Assembly: GCA_006384855.1 (NCBI GenBank)
Contig: VCJN01001639.1
Location: 119,347-183,346, forward strand
Reading direction: 5' to 3'
Origin: Tetraselmis striata
Taxonomy: Eukaryota > Chlorophyta > Chlorodendrophyceae > Chlorodendrales > Chlorodendraceae
Length of the DNA stretch: 64,000 nt
Shown here piece after piece: positions 43,094 to 52,639 of this stretch. The translations under genes and the position numbers were made by a program. The notes beneath the pieces were generated by a model. That model had not been told where the DNA came from and ran no database searches. It saw nothing but the letters and a program-made list of their open reading frames with translations. The stretch's first letter is position 1, and each line of letters starts with the position of its first letter.

Positions 43094-44365
43094 TTAGAGG
43101 GCGGCGATGAGCCGTAGAATCTCGGTGGCAGACGTCTTGAAGTAGGCGTCCAGTGCGTCCTGGCGGCACTCCCAGTGCCCGACGTGGGCGATGACCCGGG
43201 CGGACCTGTAGCGGTCCCAAAGCCATTGCGCGAGGGACTTGCGGCCAGAGTGGCTGCCGACACGGTCCAGGGGCGTCGTGCGGGTGGCTGGGTCGGGGAA
43301 GGCGCGCGCGTAGGCGGCCTTGAACGCTGAGTTGAAGCCCGAGTAAGGGGTGGTGTGAAAGGCCTGGGGTCCGATGCGGGAGGACTTGGGTGCGGCCAGC
43401 AGGCGGCTTCCCGAGGGTGGGCGGAACACGCGGAGGTAGTCCTCAAGCATGTCAACCGGGCGGACAGCCAGGCAAGGCACGTGGTCTGGGATGTAGGCGA
43501 AACACTCGTGACGGGCGTCAACGTTCTTGTCGACATCCACGCGCAGGCGGATGTAGCGGCAGCCCAGCTCCGCGTTGAAGAGCACGCGGACAGCGCTGAG
43601 GTCCGTGTAGGACACGGCGCCGGAGCTGGACACGCGGTAGTCGCAGGTGAGTGCCGCGGCGGCTGCGCGGCGGAGGCACCCGAGGTTAAGGAAGGTGATG
43701 CACAGGCGCTGGTGCCTGCCAAAGGCTGACGACAGGGGGAAGCCGCGATGAAGCATCGCGCGCAGGTCCGGGATCCGAAGAGGAAGTCGGCCCTTGGCTG
43801 GGCGCACGGTCCGGCGCTCCAGGATAGAGATGAGGGTGTTGATGCTCTCGTCCTTGCACGGGTTGAGCGTGGAGCGGCCCGCGAGGCGCAGGTGCGGGAG
43901 CTGGCGCCTGTGCCAGTCGGAGATGGCCGCCAGCCGGCCGGCAATGGTGGAAGGGGCGAGCGAGCGGTCGCTCATGCAGTGGTAGATGTAGCCCCGCAGG
44001 AGACCTAGAGTGGCGGGGAGGGGGGTGGCACCCCTCGCGGTGCAGAAGGAGCAGTAGTCGCGCAGGCTGCTGCGGTAGGTGTCGGTGGTAGATGCGCGGA
44101 GCCGAAGATCCTCGAGGCGGTCGGCGCCCATAAGCAGGCGGCGCCACTCGGGGAGGTGGGCGGTAGGCACCGCTGGGGCAGCGCACGAGGGACATGTGTA
44201 AAGTTCAGGCATCCCTGTGTCCGGGCGTCCTGCGCACCGGGCGCACAAAGCCGTCCTGCAGCTGGCGCAGGCGTAGAAGGTCCCTGGGGCCATCGCCTGA
44301 TAGGCGCGGCATCGCGATGGTGGCTTGGGCAGAGAGGCTGTCAATGGGGCCAGCGGGGGGAACAT
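43094..44365 (-). CDS. DIRS tyrosine recombinase
   Basis: A 423-aa ORF from ATG 44365 to TAA 43094. The N-terminus has C-x2-C pairs (C-A-S-C, C-A-R-C, C-P-S-C), probably a small zinc-binding module. The core-binding region follows, then the catalytic domain: R in G-C-L-R-R, H-x-x-R in H-S-G-R-K-S, a G-H-W motif and the nucleophile Y in D-A-Y-F. The enzyme would integrate the circular DNA copy. It overlaps the end of pol by 161 nt in another frame, as is common in this group. Confidence 0.93.
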   Translation of the reverse strand: MFPPLAPLTASLPKPPSRCRAYQAMAPGTFYACASCRTALCARCAGRPDTGMPELYTCPSCAAPAVPTAHLPEWRRLLMGADRLEDLRLRASTTDTYRSSLRDYCSFCTARGATPLPATLGLLRGYIYHCMSDRSLAPSTIAGRLAAISDWHRRQLPHLRLAGRSTLNPCKDESINTLISILERRTVRPAKGRLPLRIPDLRAMLHRGFPLSSAFGRHQRLCITFLNLGCLRRAAAAALTCDYRVSSSGAVSYTDLSAVRVLFNAELGCRYIRLRVDVDKNVDARHECFAYIPDHVPCLAVRPVDMLEDYLRVFRPPSGSRLLAAPKSSRIGPQAFHTTPYSGFNSAFKAAYARAFPDPATRTTPLDRVGSHSGRKSLAQWLWDRYRSARVIAHVGHWECRQDALDAYFKTSATEILRLIAAL

Positions 44366-46988
44366 GGATCAGTACGACGCCCCAAGTGGTGGGGCCTCGG
44401 TACCCACGGCGCGAGGGGACGGGGTTGGTCCGGCTAGCATCTCTCCACTCAGGGGAGGTGAAGAGGGCGTGGCCGCGGCGGAAATATGCGATGACTTGCG
44501 CGCCGCCCGTGAGCCGCCACCACGGGGCCGCCGCCCAGACCGGGAGCACAAAGGTGCCCGCCGTGGTCGAGGGGGCAGTGGCGTAGCACGCCCAGAAGTG
44601 GCGGAGGACGTCGCGCATGGCGGCGAAAGGAGGGTTGCAGTAGACCCGGCGGCCAGCCCAGTCGTGGGCAAGGCAGCTGTCTATCGCTGACCAGAAGGCG
44701 GGGCAGAAAGAGTTGCGGCCGAGAGGGTCGGCGCAGGCGTCGACATCGAAGGGGCCGCAGGCGGCCTCCAGCGCGCGGAAGATGTCGCTGAGTAGGCGCC
44801 AGTCCTGGTCGTCGATTGCGCCCCGAAGCCGGGAGAGGGAGTCGGCGAGGGTGTTCTTCCGGCCCGGGATGTGACGGGCGATGAGTGCAATGTCGTAGCG
44901 CTCCAAGAGTTCGAGAAGCCACAGGAGCAGCTCGAGGGAGTCCGGGTGCGGGGATGCGCCCTTGTTGACCGCCCCTACCGAGGAGGTGTTGTCAAGGCGG
45001 AAGAGAACGCTGCTGCCGGCGAGGCGCGCGCCGATCTTTGCGATGGTCCAGGGGACCATGAAAAGCTCGCGGAGGTTCGCGGACGTGCTCCACTGCTGGA
45101 GCTGCTCCGGGTTGAAGGCGTAGTGGAGGCGGACGTCGCCCCACCAAACGCCTCCCGCCCAGCCCGAGGCGTCGGAAGTAACGACCTCAAACCCCGCCGA
45201 GCCGTCCAGAGGAAGCTGGGGGTCGCCAGGAAGGCGGGGGATCATGGCCTTGGACCAAAGACCGGGGAAGGCGGGGACGCGGCGATAGCTGCGCTCAAGG
45301 GGCTGGATGGGGTCAGAGGGGGAGGGTGTCATGCGCGACGCGCCCGCTGCCAGGGTGTCACGCCACCAGAGGAGGTCCGCACGAGCCGCAGGGTCCACGC
45401 TGCAGGGTTCGGCGGGATCCCAGCTGTCGATCGAGTTGGTCGAAGCGTCGCTGACGAGGCAGTCACGCGCGCGGTAGAGGCCGACCAGGTGTGCCTGTCC
45501 GGGCAGGACGACCGGACAAGTCCACTGGACTTTGCCGATGAAAGAGGCCAAAGCACCTCGGGCAGTTGTACCCGTGACGTCCACCTCGGTCAGGAGGGCA
45601 TCCGCGCGGGCCCTGAGCTTGCCGCAGCGGGCTGCTGAGACGGCGACAGTGCCCCGGACCGTGTCGATGAGGACGCCGACGAACTCGCAGCGAGTGGAGG
45701 GCCACTCGTTCTTGGCCAGTTTGACTGGAAGGCCGTACTTGTTCAGCGTGTTGACGCACGACAAGTACATCAAGCCATGCTGCCACAGAGACAAGGAGCT
45801 GTTGAACTTGAGGAGGAAATCATCCAGGTAAGTTCCCGCGACGCCGAAATTTGCGTACGAGGCCTCAGGGGACCCGGGTACGCAGAATTGGAGGCCCTCC
45901 CGCAGCAGGATGTCGCGGATGACATGAGCCCAGCGCTGCTGCAGAGCCGGGGCCTGGCGATTGCCGAAAGGGACGTAGCGGTAGCGGTAGTACTCCCCCG
46001 TGGCTGGGTGCTGGAAACCTTGGTAGTCGCAGTCCGAAGAGGCAGTGGGCCAGCAGAAGAAGGCGTCGGTGAGGTCAATCTTGCCGAGGGCGTCCCCCGG
46101 CTGCAGTGACTCAAGCACACCGTGGATATCGCTGAGCTGGCAGGAAACCCGGGCCAAACAGTCATTAACCCCGGATTGTTTGAAGTCCACGACGTTGCGG
46201 ACCTTGTACGTTGGTACAGTCTTGATGATGCACGCGATCGGGTTGACGATCCACGGAAGGTAGTGAAGGGGGCCTTCACAGAAGCCGAGCGCAATGATGC
46301 GGTCGAAGTCAACGCCGGCGGCGTTGTTGTTGTCGAAGCACGACTTGTAATTGTTTTTGCGGGAGCGCGGGGGGCGGCCCGTCCACAGGAGAGGGGCGCC
46401 CTCGAGAAGCTGCGCCTTCAGGTCCGATGGCACATGTGGGCTCATCAGCAGGGCCGCAGTGTTTACGCGGAGGCCGGGCGTGTAGACGCCGCGTATGCTG
46501 TCGTCGATTCCGGCCTGACCCCGGTACCATTCCGCCCAGTCAGCGGCGTGGCCGGGGGGAACTGTCCATGTCAGCGTGGGGGGCGCGCTGTCGCCGCGGC
46601 ACCCTAGCTCCAGGTAGCGGCGGTTCGCGGCCTCGCGTGCGCCGGAGGGTTTGAAGGAGCGCCGCACGATGCGGAGCCCGTCCAGAAAAGCCTGCAGCTC
46701 GGCTTCAGGCGCTCGGAGCGGAGCGGCCGTCAGACCGAGTCCGGCAGCCAATTGGGCGAGCATCAGCTTCTGGTAAGCTGTGCCGTCACTGGAATAGATG
46801 GGCCTGCAGTCAGCGCCGTCCAGGTCGGCGTAGGCTGCAGGGATGTGGACGCTCGCCGCCGCGCAGGTCCGGACGACCAGTAGGGCGTGGTCGATGCCAA
46901 ACTTGCGCAGCAGCAGAGCGGGTAGCGGTGAGCTGATGGGGGTAGAATCAGCGGGGCCCGAGCTCCACGGGCCCCACGTCCGCCCTTG
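44205..46988 (-). CDS. DIRS RT - RNase H - adenine-methyltransferase-like polyprotein
   Basis: The frame is open from 46988, directly behind the gag TGA and in the same frame; the first ATG is 46763. Counting from that Met: RT near residues 140-400 with the palm motif G-T-Y-L-D-D near 310; RNase H from about 527 with S-D-A-S-G-W; a Dam-like domain from about 669 with F-D-V-D-A-C-A and the catalytic-type C-N-P-P-F near 708. That C-terminal methyltransferase domain is a known feature of DIRS elements. All motifs look intact. Confidence 0.93.
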   Translation of the reverse strand, partial: QGRTWGPWSSGPADSTPISSPLPALLLRKFGIDHALLVVRTCAAASVHIPAAYADLDGADCRPIYSSDGTAYQKLMLAQLAAGLGLTAAPLRAPEAELQAFLDGLRIVRRSFKPSGAREAANRRYLELGCRGDSAPPTLTWTVPPGHAADWAEWYRGQAGIDDSIRGVYTPGLRVNTAALLMSPHVPSDLKAQLLEGAPLLWTGRPPRSRKNNYKSCFDNNNAAGVDFDRIIALGFCEGPLHYLPWIVNPIACIIKTVPTYKVRNVVDFKQSGVNDCLARVSCQLSDIHGVLESLQPGDALGKIDLTDAFFCWPTASSDCDYQGFQHPATGEYYRYRYVPFGNRQAPALQQRWAHVIRDILLREGLQFCVPGSPEASYANFGVAGTYLDDFLLKFNSSLSLWQHGLMYLSCVNTLNKYGLPVKLAKNEWPSTRCEFVGVLIDTVRGTVAVSAARCGKLRARADALLTEVDVTGTTARGALASFIGKVQWTCPVVLPGQAHLVGLYRARDCLVSDASTNSIDSWDPAEPCSVDPAARADLLWWRDTLAAGASRMTPSPSDPIQPLERSYRRVPAFPGLWSKAMIPRLPGDPQLPLDGSAGFEVVTSDASGWAGGVWWGDVRLHYAFNPEQLQQWSTSANLRELFMVPWTIAKIGARLAGSSVLFRLDNTSSVGAVNKGASPHPDSLELLLWLLELLERYDIALIARHIPGRKNTLADSLSRLRGAIDDQDWRLLSDIFRALEAACGPFDVDACADPLGRNSFCPAFWSAIDSCLAHDWAGRRVYCNPPFAAMRDVLRHFWACYATAPSTTAGTFVLPVWAAAPWWRLTGGAQVIAYFRRGHALFTSPEWRDASRTNPVPSRRGYRGPTTWGVVLIHVPPAGPIDSLSAQATIAMPRLSGDGPRDLLRLRQLQDGFVRPVRRTPGHRDA

Positions 46989-49049
46989 TCACTGGTCCGC
47001 GGTGGGACCCGCGGGGCATGGGGTGGCCAGCTTGCCAACCAGTGCGTGGGGGTGGCGGCACCTGGGGCAGGGTTGGGGAATCGGTTCTTCCGCCGGGTGC
47101 TGGCTTGTCTTGTGGTCGCCGAGGCAGTAGGCGCATGCCTTGGGGATCGACGGGGCCGGGTTCGGATTGTTGCGGCTTGGGGCATGCGGGTGTTGTGCAT
47201 GGGGGCGGCTCATGGTGCCGCGTAGCTCGTCCAACCAGCTGGTGTTGAGGTTGCCGCGCGCAGCGGAGATGAGTTGACGCTGGAGGTCGTCGTGCAGGTG
47301 CGGCGCTGCCCCCTTGTGGAGCAGTTCCAGTTGCTTGGCCTGCAGCTGCGGGAACCACTGGTCGAACAAGCACAGCTCGCGAGAGACCAGGAACGCGCGG
47401 TGGTACCGTTGCATGTACGCGTAGACCGAGGGCCAACTCAGGGCGGGCCCGCCGTCGCCGTACTCGCAGGCCTTTTGCACGGCATGCATGAAGCGGATGC
47501 GGCCAGAAACGCTAAGGATGGTCTCCACGCGCCGCTCGCCGTCGGGGGAATTGTCGAAAAGCGGGGAGTCGACAACGTGCAGCAGCTCCCAGTGCCAGGT
47601 GAGCATGTTGACGTGGTAGGCCTCCAAGTGGTGGCGGTCGGGGTAGGTTTGCGCCGAGTTGGCGGGGGGCTGGTAGCCTTGGAGCTCGTGCCACTGTCGG
47701 GCCTTGTCGTCAGTAGGCTTGGCAGCCAGGAGGTCGAGTTGCGCCCCGTACGCCCGGTTGGCGTAGTGCAGTGGAGAGCTGACGGCTCGGCCGCACGCGT
47801 CGAGGTGGTCTTTGGAGCCTTGGTAGGATTTAATGTAGGTGCGGCAGGCCGTGTTACCCCAGCGGTGGGCGGTCGCACCTGTGGACGAAAGCAGCTCCGC
47901 GGGAGTCATGTAGTCGCCTGGGGCTGCCTCGGGTGGAGGCTTCGGAGCCGCCGGTACGGCGCGAGGCGCGCCGGCCTGGGCTTGGGCCCGCAGGGTTCGG
48001 TTCTCTTTTACAACTTGGTCGACCTTGCCGGTAAGGGCCGCAACAGCTTCGACCAGTTTGTTGTAGTCGGCAGAGGTGAGGGTGAACGGAGCAGGCCGGG
48101 CCGCGGGCTCGTAGGCCGCGGGGGCGCGTGGGCGCGGGGCCGCGGCCCGGGCTGTAGCTGGCGCCGGTGTAGGAGTCCTCGTTGTCGGCGTTGCCAGCGG
48201 TAGCCTCGCGGGGGTAATCCCATCCGCGAGGCCACGCGCTGGCGCACGCTCGACTCGCGGGGTGTTAAGCCGGCGCGTGGACCTGGCCGTGATCGTGGTG
48301 GGTAGCAGGTCAGGTTGTACGGGTAGGCGGTAGTACTGCGGGACAGCCGGCTCGCCTGATTCAGTGACGGCGTCGGTGAGGATTAACCCCCATCGGTCGC
48401 GCACGCCGGAACAGCAGTCGCAGATCACTCTGGCGTCTGACGGGAGGTCAGCTCCCAGTGTCTCGGCGGCGCAGGCAGCAGCGATGCTGGCGGCACAAGT
48501 GGTGCAGTTGAACGTGTAGACGCCGTCGGCCTCCTCGCTGTCGGTGGGGTGGTCGTCGCTCGGCTGCCCGCATCCGAAACACACGTAGCTGTGTCCGTGG
48601 CCAGTGGCACCGTCGTCGTCGTGCGCCAGCAAAGGGAGTCCGTGGTTGCTGTGGCGCTTGCAGTAGGGGAGACCGTTACCGCTGCGGTACGGGCACCTCT
48701 GGCCGTTAACTTGGGCCGCCATACAGTGTGCGGCTGAGTCGTCCTCTAGGAGACGCAGAATGCGCCCCGTGTAGTCACAGAACGCGATGCGGTCGGCGTC
48801 CGTCAGTCGAGCGATAGTATCGCGGTGGGACAGTGCCCGCGAGAGAAGCACCAGGCTGGCCAGGTGGAACCAGTCTGTACGGTGGACGTCGGCGGTGTCG
48901 TGCAGCCAACTCGCCCATTGCACTGGGGTGAAGGTCGCGTACAGGTCGTGCGCATGTTCTTCATACAATTCGGCGAGTGTCTCGGTGGCGGCTCGTGCCG
49001 GCCCCTGGTGGCCTTCGTCGACTGCGGGGCCTCCCGAGCCAGACGCCAT
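46989..49049 (-). CDS. DIRS gag-like protein
   Basis: A 686-aa ORF from ATG 49049 to TGA 46989. Several Cys/His clusters lie in the N-terminal third (for example C-F-G-C-G, C-T-T-C and C-D-C-C). A Pro/Ala/Thr-rich linker, a coiled-coil-like K-V-D-Q-V-V-K-E-N segment and a larger helical domain with conserved Trp and Tyr residues follow. The C-terminus has C-A-Y-C-L-G-D-H-K and C-P-R-C motifs. Such ORFs are assigned to gag by position. The single TGA separates it from pol in the same frame. Confidence 0.85.
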   Translation of the reverse strand: MASGSGGPAVDEGHQGPARAATETLAELYEEHAHDLYATFTPVQWASWLHDTADVHRTDWFHLASLVLLSRALSHRDTIARLTDADRIAFCDYTGRILRLLEDDSAAHCMAAQVNGQRCPYRSGNGLPYCKRHSNHGLPLLAHDDDGATGHGHSYVCFGCGQPSDDHPTDSEEADGVYTFNCTTCAASIAAACAAETLGADLPSDARVICDCCSGVRDRWGLILTDAVTESGEPAVPQYYRLPVQPDLLPTTITARSTRRLNTPRVERAPARGLADGITPARLPLATPTTRTPTPAPATARAAAPRPRAPAAYEPAARPAPFTLTSADYNKLVEAVAALTGKVDQVVKENRTLRAQAQAGAPRAVPAAPKPPPEAAPGDYMTPAELLSSTGATAHRWGNTACRTYIKSYQGSKDHLDACGRAVSSPLHYANRAYGAQLDLLAAKPTDDKARQWHELQGYQPPANSAQTYPDRHHLEAYHVNMLTWHWELLHVVDSPLFDNSPDGERRVETILSVSGRIRFMHAVQKACEYGDGGPALSWPSVYAYMQRYHRAFLVSRELCLFDQWFPQLQAKQLELLHKGAAPHLHDDLQRQLISAARGNLNTSWLDELRGTMSRPHAQHPHAPSRNNPNPAPSIPKACAYCLGDHKTSQHPAEEPIPQPCPRCRHPHALVGKLATPCPAGPTADQ

Positions 49050-49126
49050 GTTGCAGGGCAGATGGTGCAGGCTCGTGTCGAGGGGCGAGGCGCAGTTTCA
49101 GGGTGACTTGTTACGCTGGTGGTTAC

Positions 49127-49391
49127 AGATACTGAAAATTCTGGCTGTTGTGAGGAACAGCCCCGGCTGCCCCCCTGGTTACTAACAAACGCACTGCGTT
49201 TCTAGACAGCCCTGGGGGCAGCCCCAGGTCTGCTGGCAGTTGGGTCCCCTCACGGATCCAACTACCAATTACTAATCCTTGTAACTACATCTTTTTCTAA
49301 TAATTCTTGGTCTTGAGCTTCTGTTGCCTCATCCTTCATCTCTGCAGAAAACCGGTGTGGCTCTGGCCCACAGGCCACCACCAAACATGCC
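49127..49391 (-). repeat. A1 repeat of the DIRS element (5' end)
   Basis: 265 bp matching 42687-42951 with no mismatch seen by eye. It is followed on the plus strand by unrelated flank (gtccacag). Confidence 0.95.
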
Positions 49392-49899
49392 GTCCACAGG
49401 GAAAAGTGCATGCCATCATCATGGTGGTGGACGGTGTAGAGGGCTGCGCTGCCTAGCTGCGATTTACAGCAAAAGTACATTGATCACTTCGCCGTGGTGA
49501 CACATCAACGGCCCCTTTTGCGAAAGCTGCTGTTGGATAGCATGCCATGTAATCCTTATAATACTAGTAATGAAGGTGCGCGCTTGCAATCAGTGATAAA
49601 ATCATTGTTACATGGACAATAATGTTATCTACATTACAAATACAGAAGCTGTACAATTGCGCAGTAGTCTCCATACCGCAACTGCGGTATGACGTAAACT
49701 ATTTGGGACAGCTGCACAGGGCACCCCTGCGATGCCACGCAGTCTCGTCTCCAAACCCGGGGCGCGTCCAGCGCATTACTGGCGGTGATTTTATGGTGTG
49801 GAAGAGCTGGGGTAACGGAAAATTGTTGGATGCCACCATTTGCAACTAGGAGACTACACGCCCAGCGATGCGCCGGTAAATGCGTTCTCGACTACATGT
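49392..49899. other. Spacer downstream of LNR-B
   Basis: 3' flank of LNR-B on the minus strand; no gene is recognised. A small palindrome, taccgcaactgcggta, lies near 49674-49689. Confidence 0.5.
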
Positions 49900-52159
49900 T
49901 TAGTTGCCATCTTCCTCATAGTCCACGATGTAGTCCCGCCCGTCCGCGTAGTACACAAGCGGCATGGTGCCATCAGGGCGCTGAAGGCAGTCGCCGCCAT
50001 CCTGTGAGGGGACAGTGCGCGTGATTGGCTTTGAGAACAACGCGGGAGAGGTGAGAGGGAGAAGTCAAGGGTGTACATCTCGCAGGTGCTCATGAGGTGC
50101 GCAACACGGTCAGGAATCAGCCTCGTAGCTGAAGCTTACCATGTGGCATGCAGTGTTGTTGCACACATCAATGCAGTAGCCATCCGCTAGCATCTCACGC
50201 TCACAACCAGGGGCGCACTGCTCGCTGCAATTCCACAAGCAAAAGCCCAAGGGAAGAAGGATTAGCGGATTGGCAAGGCAGATGTCAATTAAGGTGCAGA
50301 GGCCATTTGACAGCTAACTTGCTCACGCACTTACTCCTCGGGCTCATCGTGCTCGTAATCAACTATGTAGTCCCGCCCGTCCGCGTAGTACACATGCGGG
50401 ATCACGCCATCTTCGCCGGGCACGCAGTCGCCAGCATCATACTTGCAAGCCGCGTTGTTACACACATCAATGCAGTGACCATCGCCCAGCATGTTGACCT
50501 CGCAGCCAGGAGCGCACTCGGCCTCCCTGCATGGCCACAAAGATCGCCATGCGTTATTTGTGTCGACTGAGGGTAGCGGGACCTACGGGAAGCAAGACCC
50601 GAAGGGGAGGTAGAGCGCTCACCAGCTGTCCTGCTCATAGTCGGTGATGTAGTCGCGCCCATCCTCGTAAAATATGTGGGGCATGGAGCCGTCTGCCAGA
50701 GGCAGGCAGTCCCCACCATCCGCAGAACAAGCCTCGTTATTGCATGGGTCGTAGCAGAAGCCGTCGCCAAGCATGCTTGCCTCGCATCCGGGGGCACACA
50801 TTCCCTCGCAGTCGCCACTGTCCATCTGGCATGCTTCGTTGTTGCACTCCACGTGGCAATATCCGTCACCCACCATGCTTGCGGTGAAGCAAAGGCCTTC
50901 AGGATCGCAGGTCGCGCTGCAGTGACAAACCCAATCGGCAACGCGGTCAGCCCGTCCGCCTCGTGCTCAAAATCTATTCGGCGAGGAAACACTCTGGCAG
51001 TCACACTGGTCAAACTCGACGCGCACCAGTCCCCTTCGTCGCGATTGCACGCCTCGTTGTCGCACACCGAGTCGCAGACGTTGTCACCTGCAGAGAAACC
51101 CAGTTAGCGATCTCAAACCAAGAAAACTTTGTCAAGCGCAGATATTGCGAGCTGGAGATACTATGTAGGCGGATCCCATACCCAAGAAGCTCGGCTCGCA
51201 TCCTGGCGCACACTGGCCGTCACTGCGTGAAAATAAGCAAATGATGGGGGGGCAAAATTAGCCAAGAGCGCCGCATTAACGCGCAGCTGGTCAAAACTTG
51301 GCTCCGTGGGTGCGCTTACCAGTCACCGGCGTCGAAGTTGCACTGCGAGTTGAAGCACTCGCGCTGGCAGTGGCCGTCGCCAATAAGAGGCAGAAAGCAG
51401 CCTGGCGCGCACTTCTCGCTGCGTGCGTAACGAATGGCCACCAAAGTCAATGTCGTTTTCCGTGGTCGTTTGTATTTGCACAACGTAGTTGCAGCAGAAG
51501 AGATACAGGCACGGCACCGGCGCGGTCCGTCTGGTGAGAAGCGGCGACGGCTTACCAGTCGCCACCGTCGAAGTTGCACGCCTCGACATTGCACGCGCTA
51601 TCGCACAAGCCGTCACCCAACCACTCCGGGTTGCAGTCAGACGGGCAGCGGGTGGCGGAAAGGGTGCCGAACTTGCTGAGGGCAGAGTTCCTGCGAAAGT
51701 CAGCAGTCAGGTCAGCGCAGGTAGGTGGCGCGTACACCGACGGGTTGCCTCGGCGAACATCCCTTCCGTGGACCGGGGCGTCATATTATGACTTTAGTAT
51801 AGACACTTTACTGCAGAAAATGAGACCTTGGGTGGCGGACGCAGCACAGGGGGGGGGGGGGGGAGGGGGGCACTCAGGTCGAGGCAACCGGCTTCGCGAG
51901 ACGCCTGGATATTAAGCCGGAGAGAGGAGGATAGGCAGGGAGCTTTGTCCGTCGGGGTGCGCTGGGATAGGCAATGTGATTTTGGTCAAGTAGGTGCCAC
52001 GACGTGCAACCACCCCGGGGGGCTGGGTCCCAAACGAGCAGCTAGTTTACTTGCTAGATCGTCACACCCGAGCGTGACGAACCTTGCGAGCGAACTCGGA
52101 AGGGCTGCTGCCGCCAGCAGCACTGCGACAGCTAGGATTTTCTGGTACGTCCGTGCCAT
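49900..52159 (-). CDS. Secreted LNR (Notch-type) repeat protein B
   Basis: Nine exons: 52159-52083, 51690-51556, 51418-51320, 51222-51182, 51087-51027, 50916-50623, 50526-50335, 50224-50140, 50001-49900 (1,086 nt, 361 aa, TAA). Exon 1 encodes a signal peptide with core I-L-A-V-A-V-L-L-A-A-A-A-L. Seven LNRs follow. The last three are each followed by the acidic linker: D-G-S-M-P-H-I-F-Y-E-D-G-R-D-Y and two close variants. It ends D-Y-E-E-D-G-N, as LNR-A does. Compared with A, one 102-nt exon is split by an extra intron (41+61), two exons are fused (94+200 becomes 294), and one repeat-linker module is added near the C-terminus. Clearly a tandem paralogue. Confidence 0.9.
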
Positions 52160-52639
52160 TGTAATCCTGTGTTCTGATGCGCGTATGAGTGCGGTCGAGT
52201 GGCGGGGATGGTTTGGTCAGGGTCTGACGAGGGAGGTGAGGCGCCCGGATATAAATGCAGGAGTCGTATCACCGCCGCCCTCGACCCGCCAGTCAGCGCA
52301 GGTCTGGCGCCCGCGACATCATAGATATTGACCGCCGCCTCCGCACGCGCGTCGTCGTGCGATGATCCGCTGGTACGAGGCCGTACTGGTGACAATACAG
52401 GACTAGTCGCTACTGGTGACAGTACGTACTGTCTGAGTGTTTGTGCCAAGATACCATGTTTGCGATACATTCCGTCAACACGTCAGCATGCCGGCCAGGT
52501 GCGGCGGCCCGGTCGCCCCGGTTGTGATGCGCGCCCCGCGCCCCGCGCCCCGCCACACCAGTCATTCTTAGATATATAAATAAGACCAATAAGAACAATT
52601 AAGAGCAAAAAGAATTCTGAAATCCTTAAGGGATTTCAA
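52160..52639. other. LNR-B upstream region
   Basis: Promoter region of LNR-B. It contains TAGTCGCTA at 52404-52412 within two 'actggtgacaatac'-like repeats. The C-rich stretch near 52530-52560 is low complexity. No gene is recognised. Confidence 0.5.

Larger units (their letters stand above)
42549..49391 (-). mobile_element. DIRS-order (PAT-like) tyrosine-recombinase retrotransposon, apparently complete
   Basis: Read on the minus strand, a 265-bp repeat A1 (49391-49127) is followed by gag, RT-RNase H-methyltransferase and tyrosine recombinase ORFs. Then come B1 (43072-42952, 121 bp), A2 (42951-42687, 265 bp), a 17-bp gap and B2 (42669-42549, 121 bp). This A1-ORFs-B1-A2-B2 layout is the split direct repeat of PAT-like DIRS elements, which replicate through a circular intermediate without integrase and make no target duplication. 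Repeat copies look identical by eye and the ORFs are long and open, so insertion seems recent. It separates two paralogous LNR genes. Confidence 0.93.

Noticed and set aside
42549-49391. DIRS element inserted inside one long LNR gene
   Set aside because: Each side has its own signal peptide, its own full set of exons and its own stop after D-Y-E-E-D-G-N. They are two genes with an intergenic insertion.
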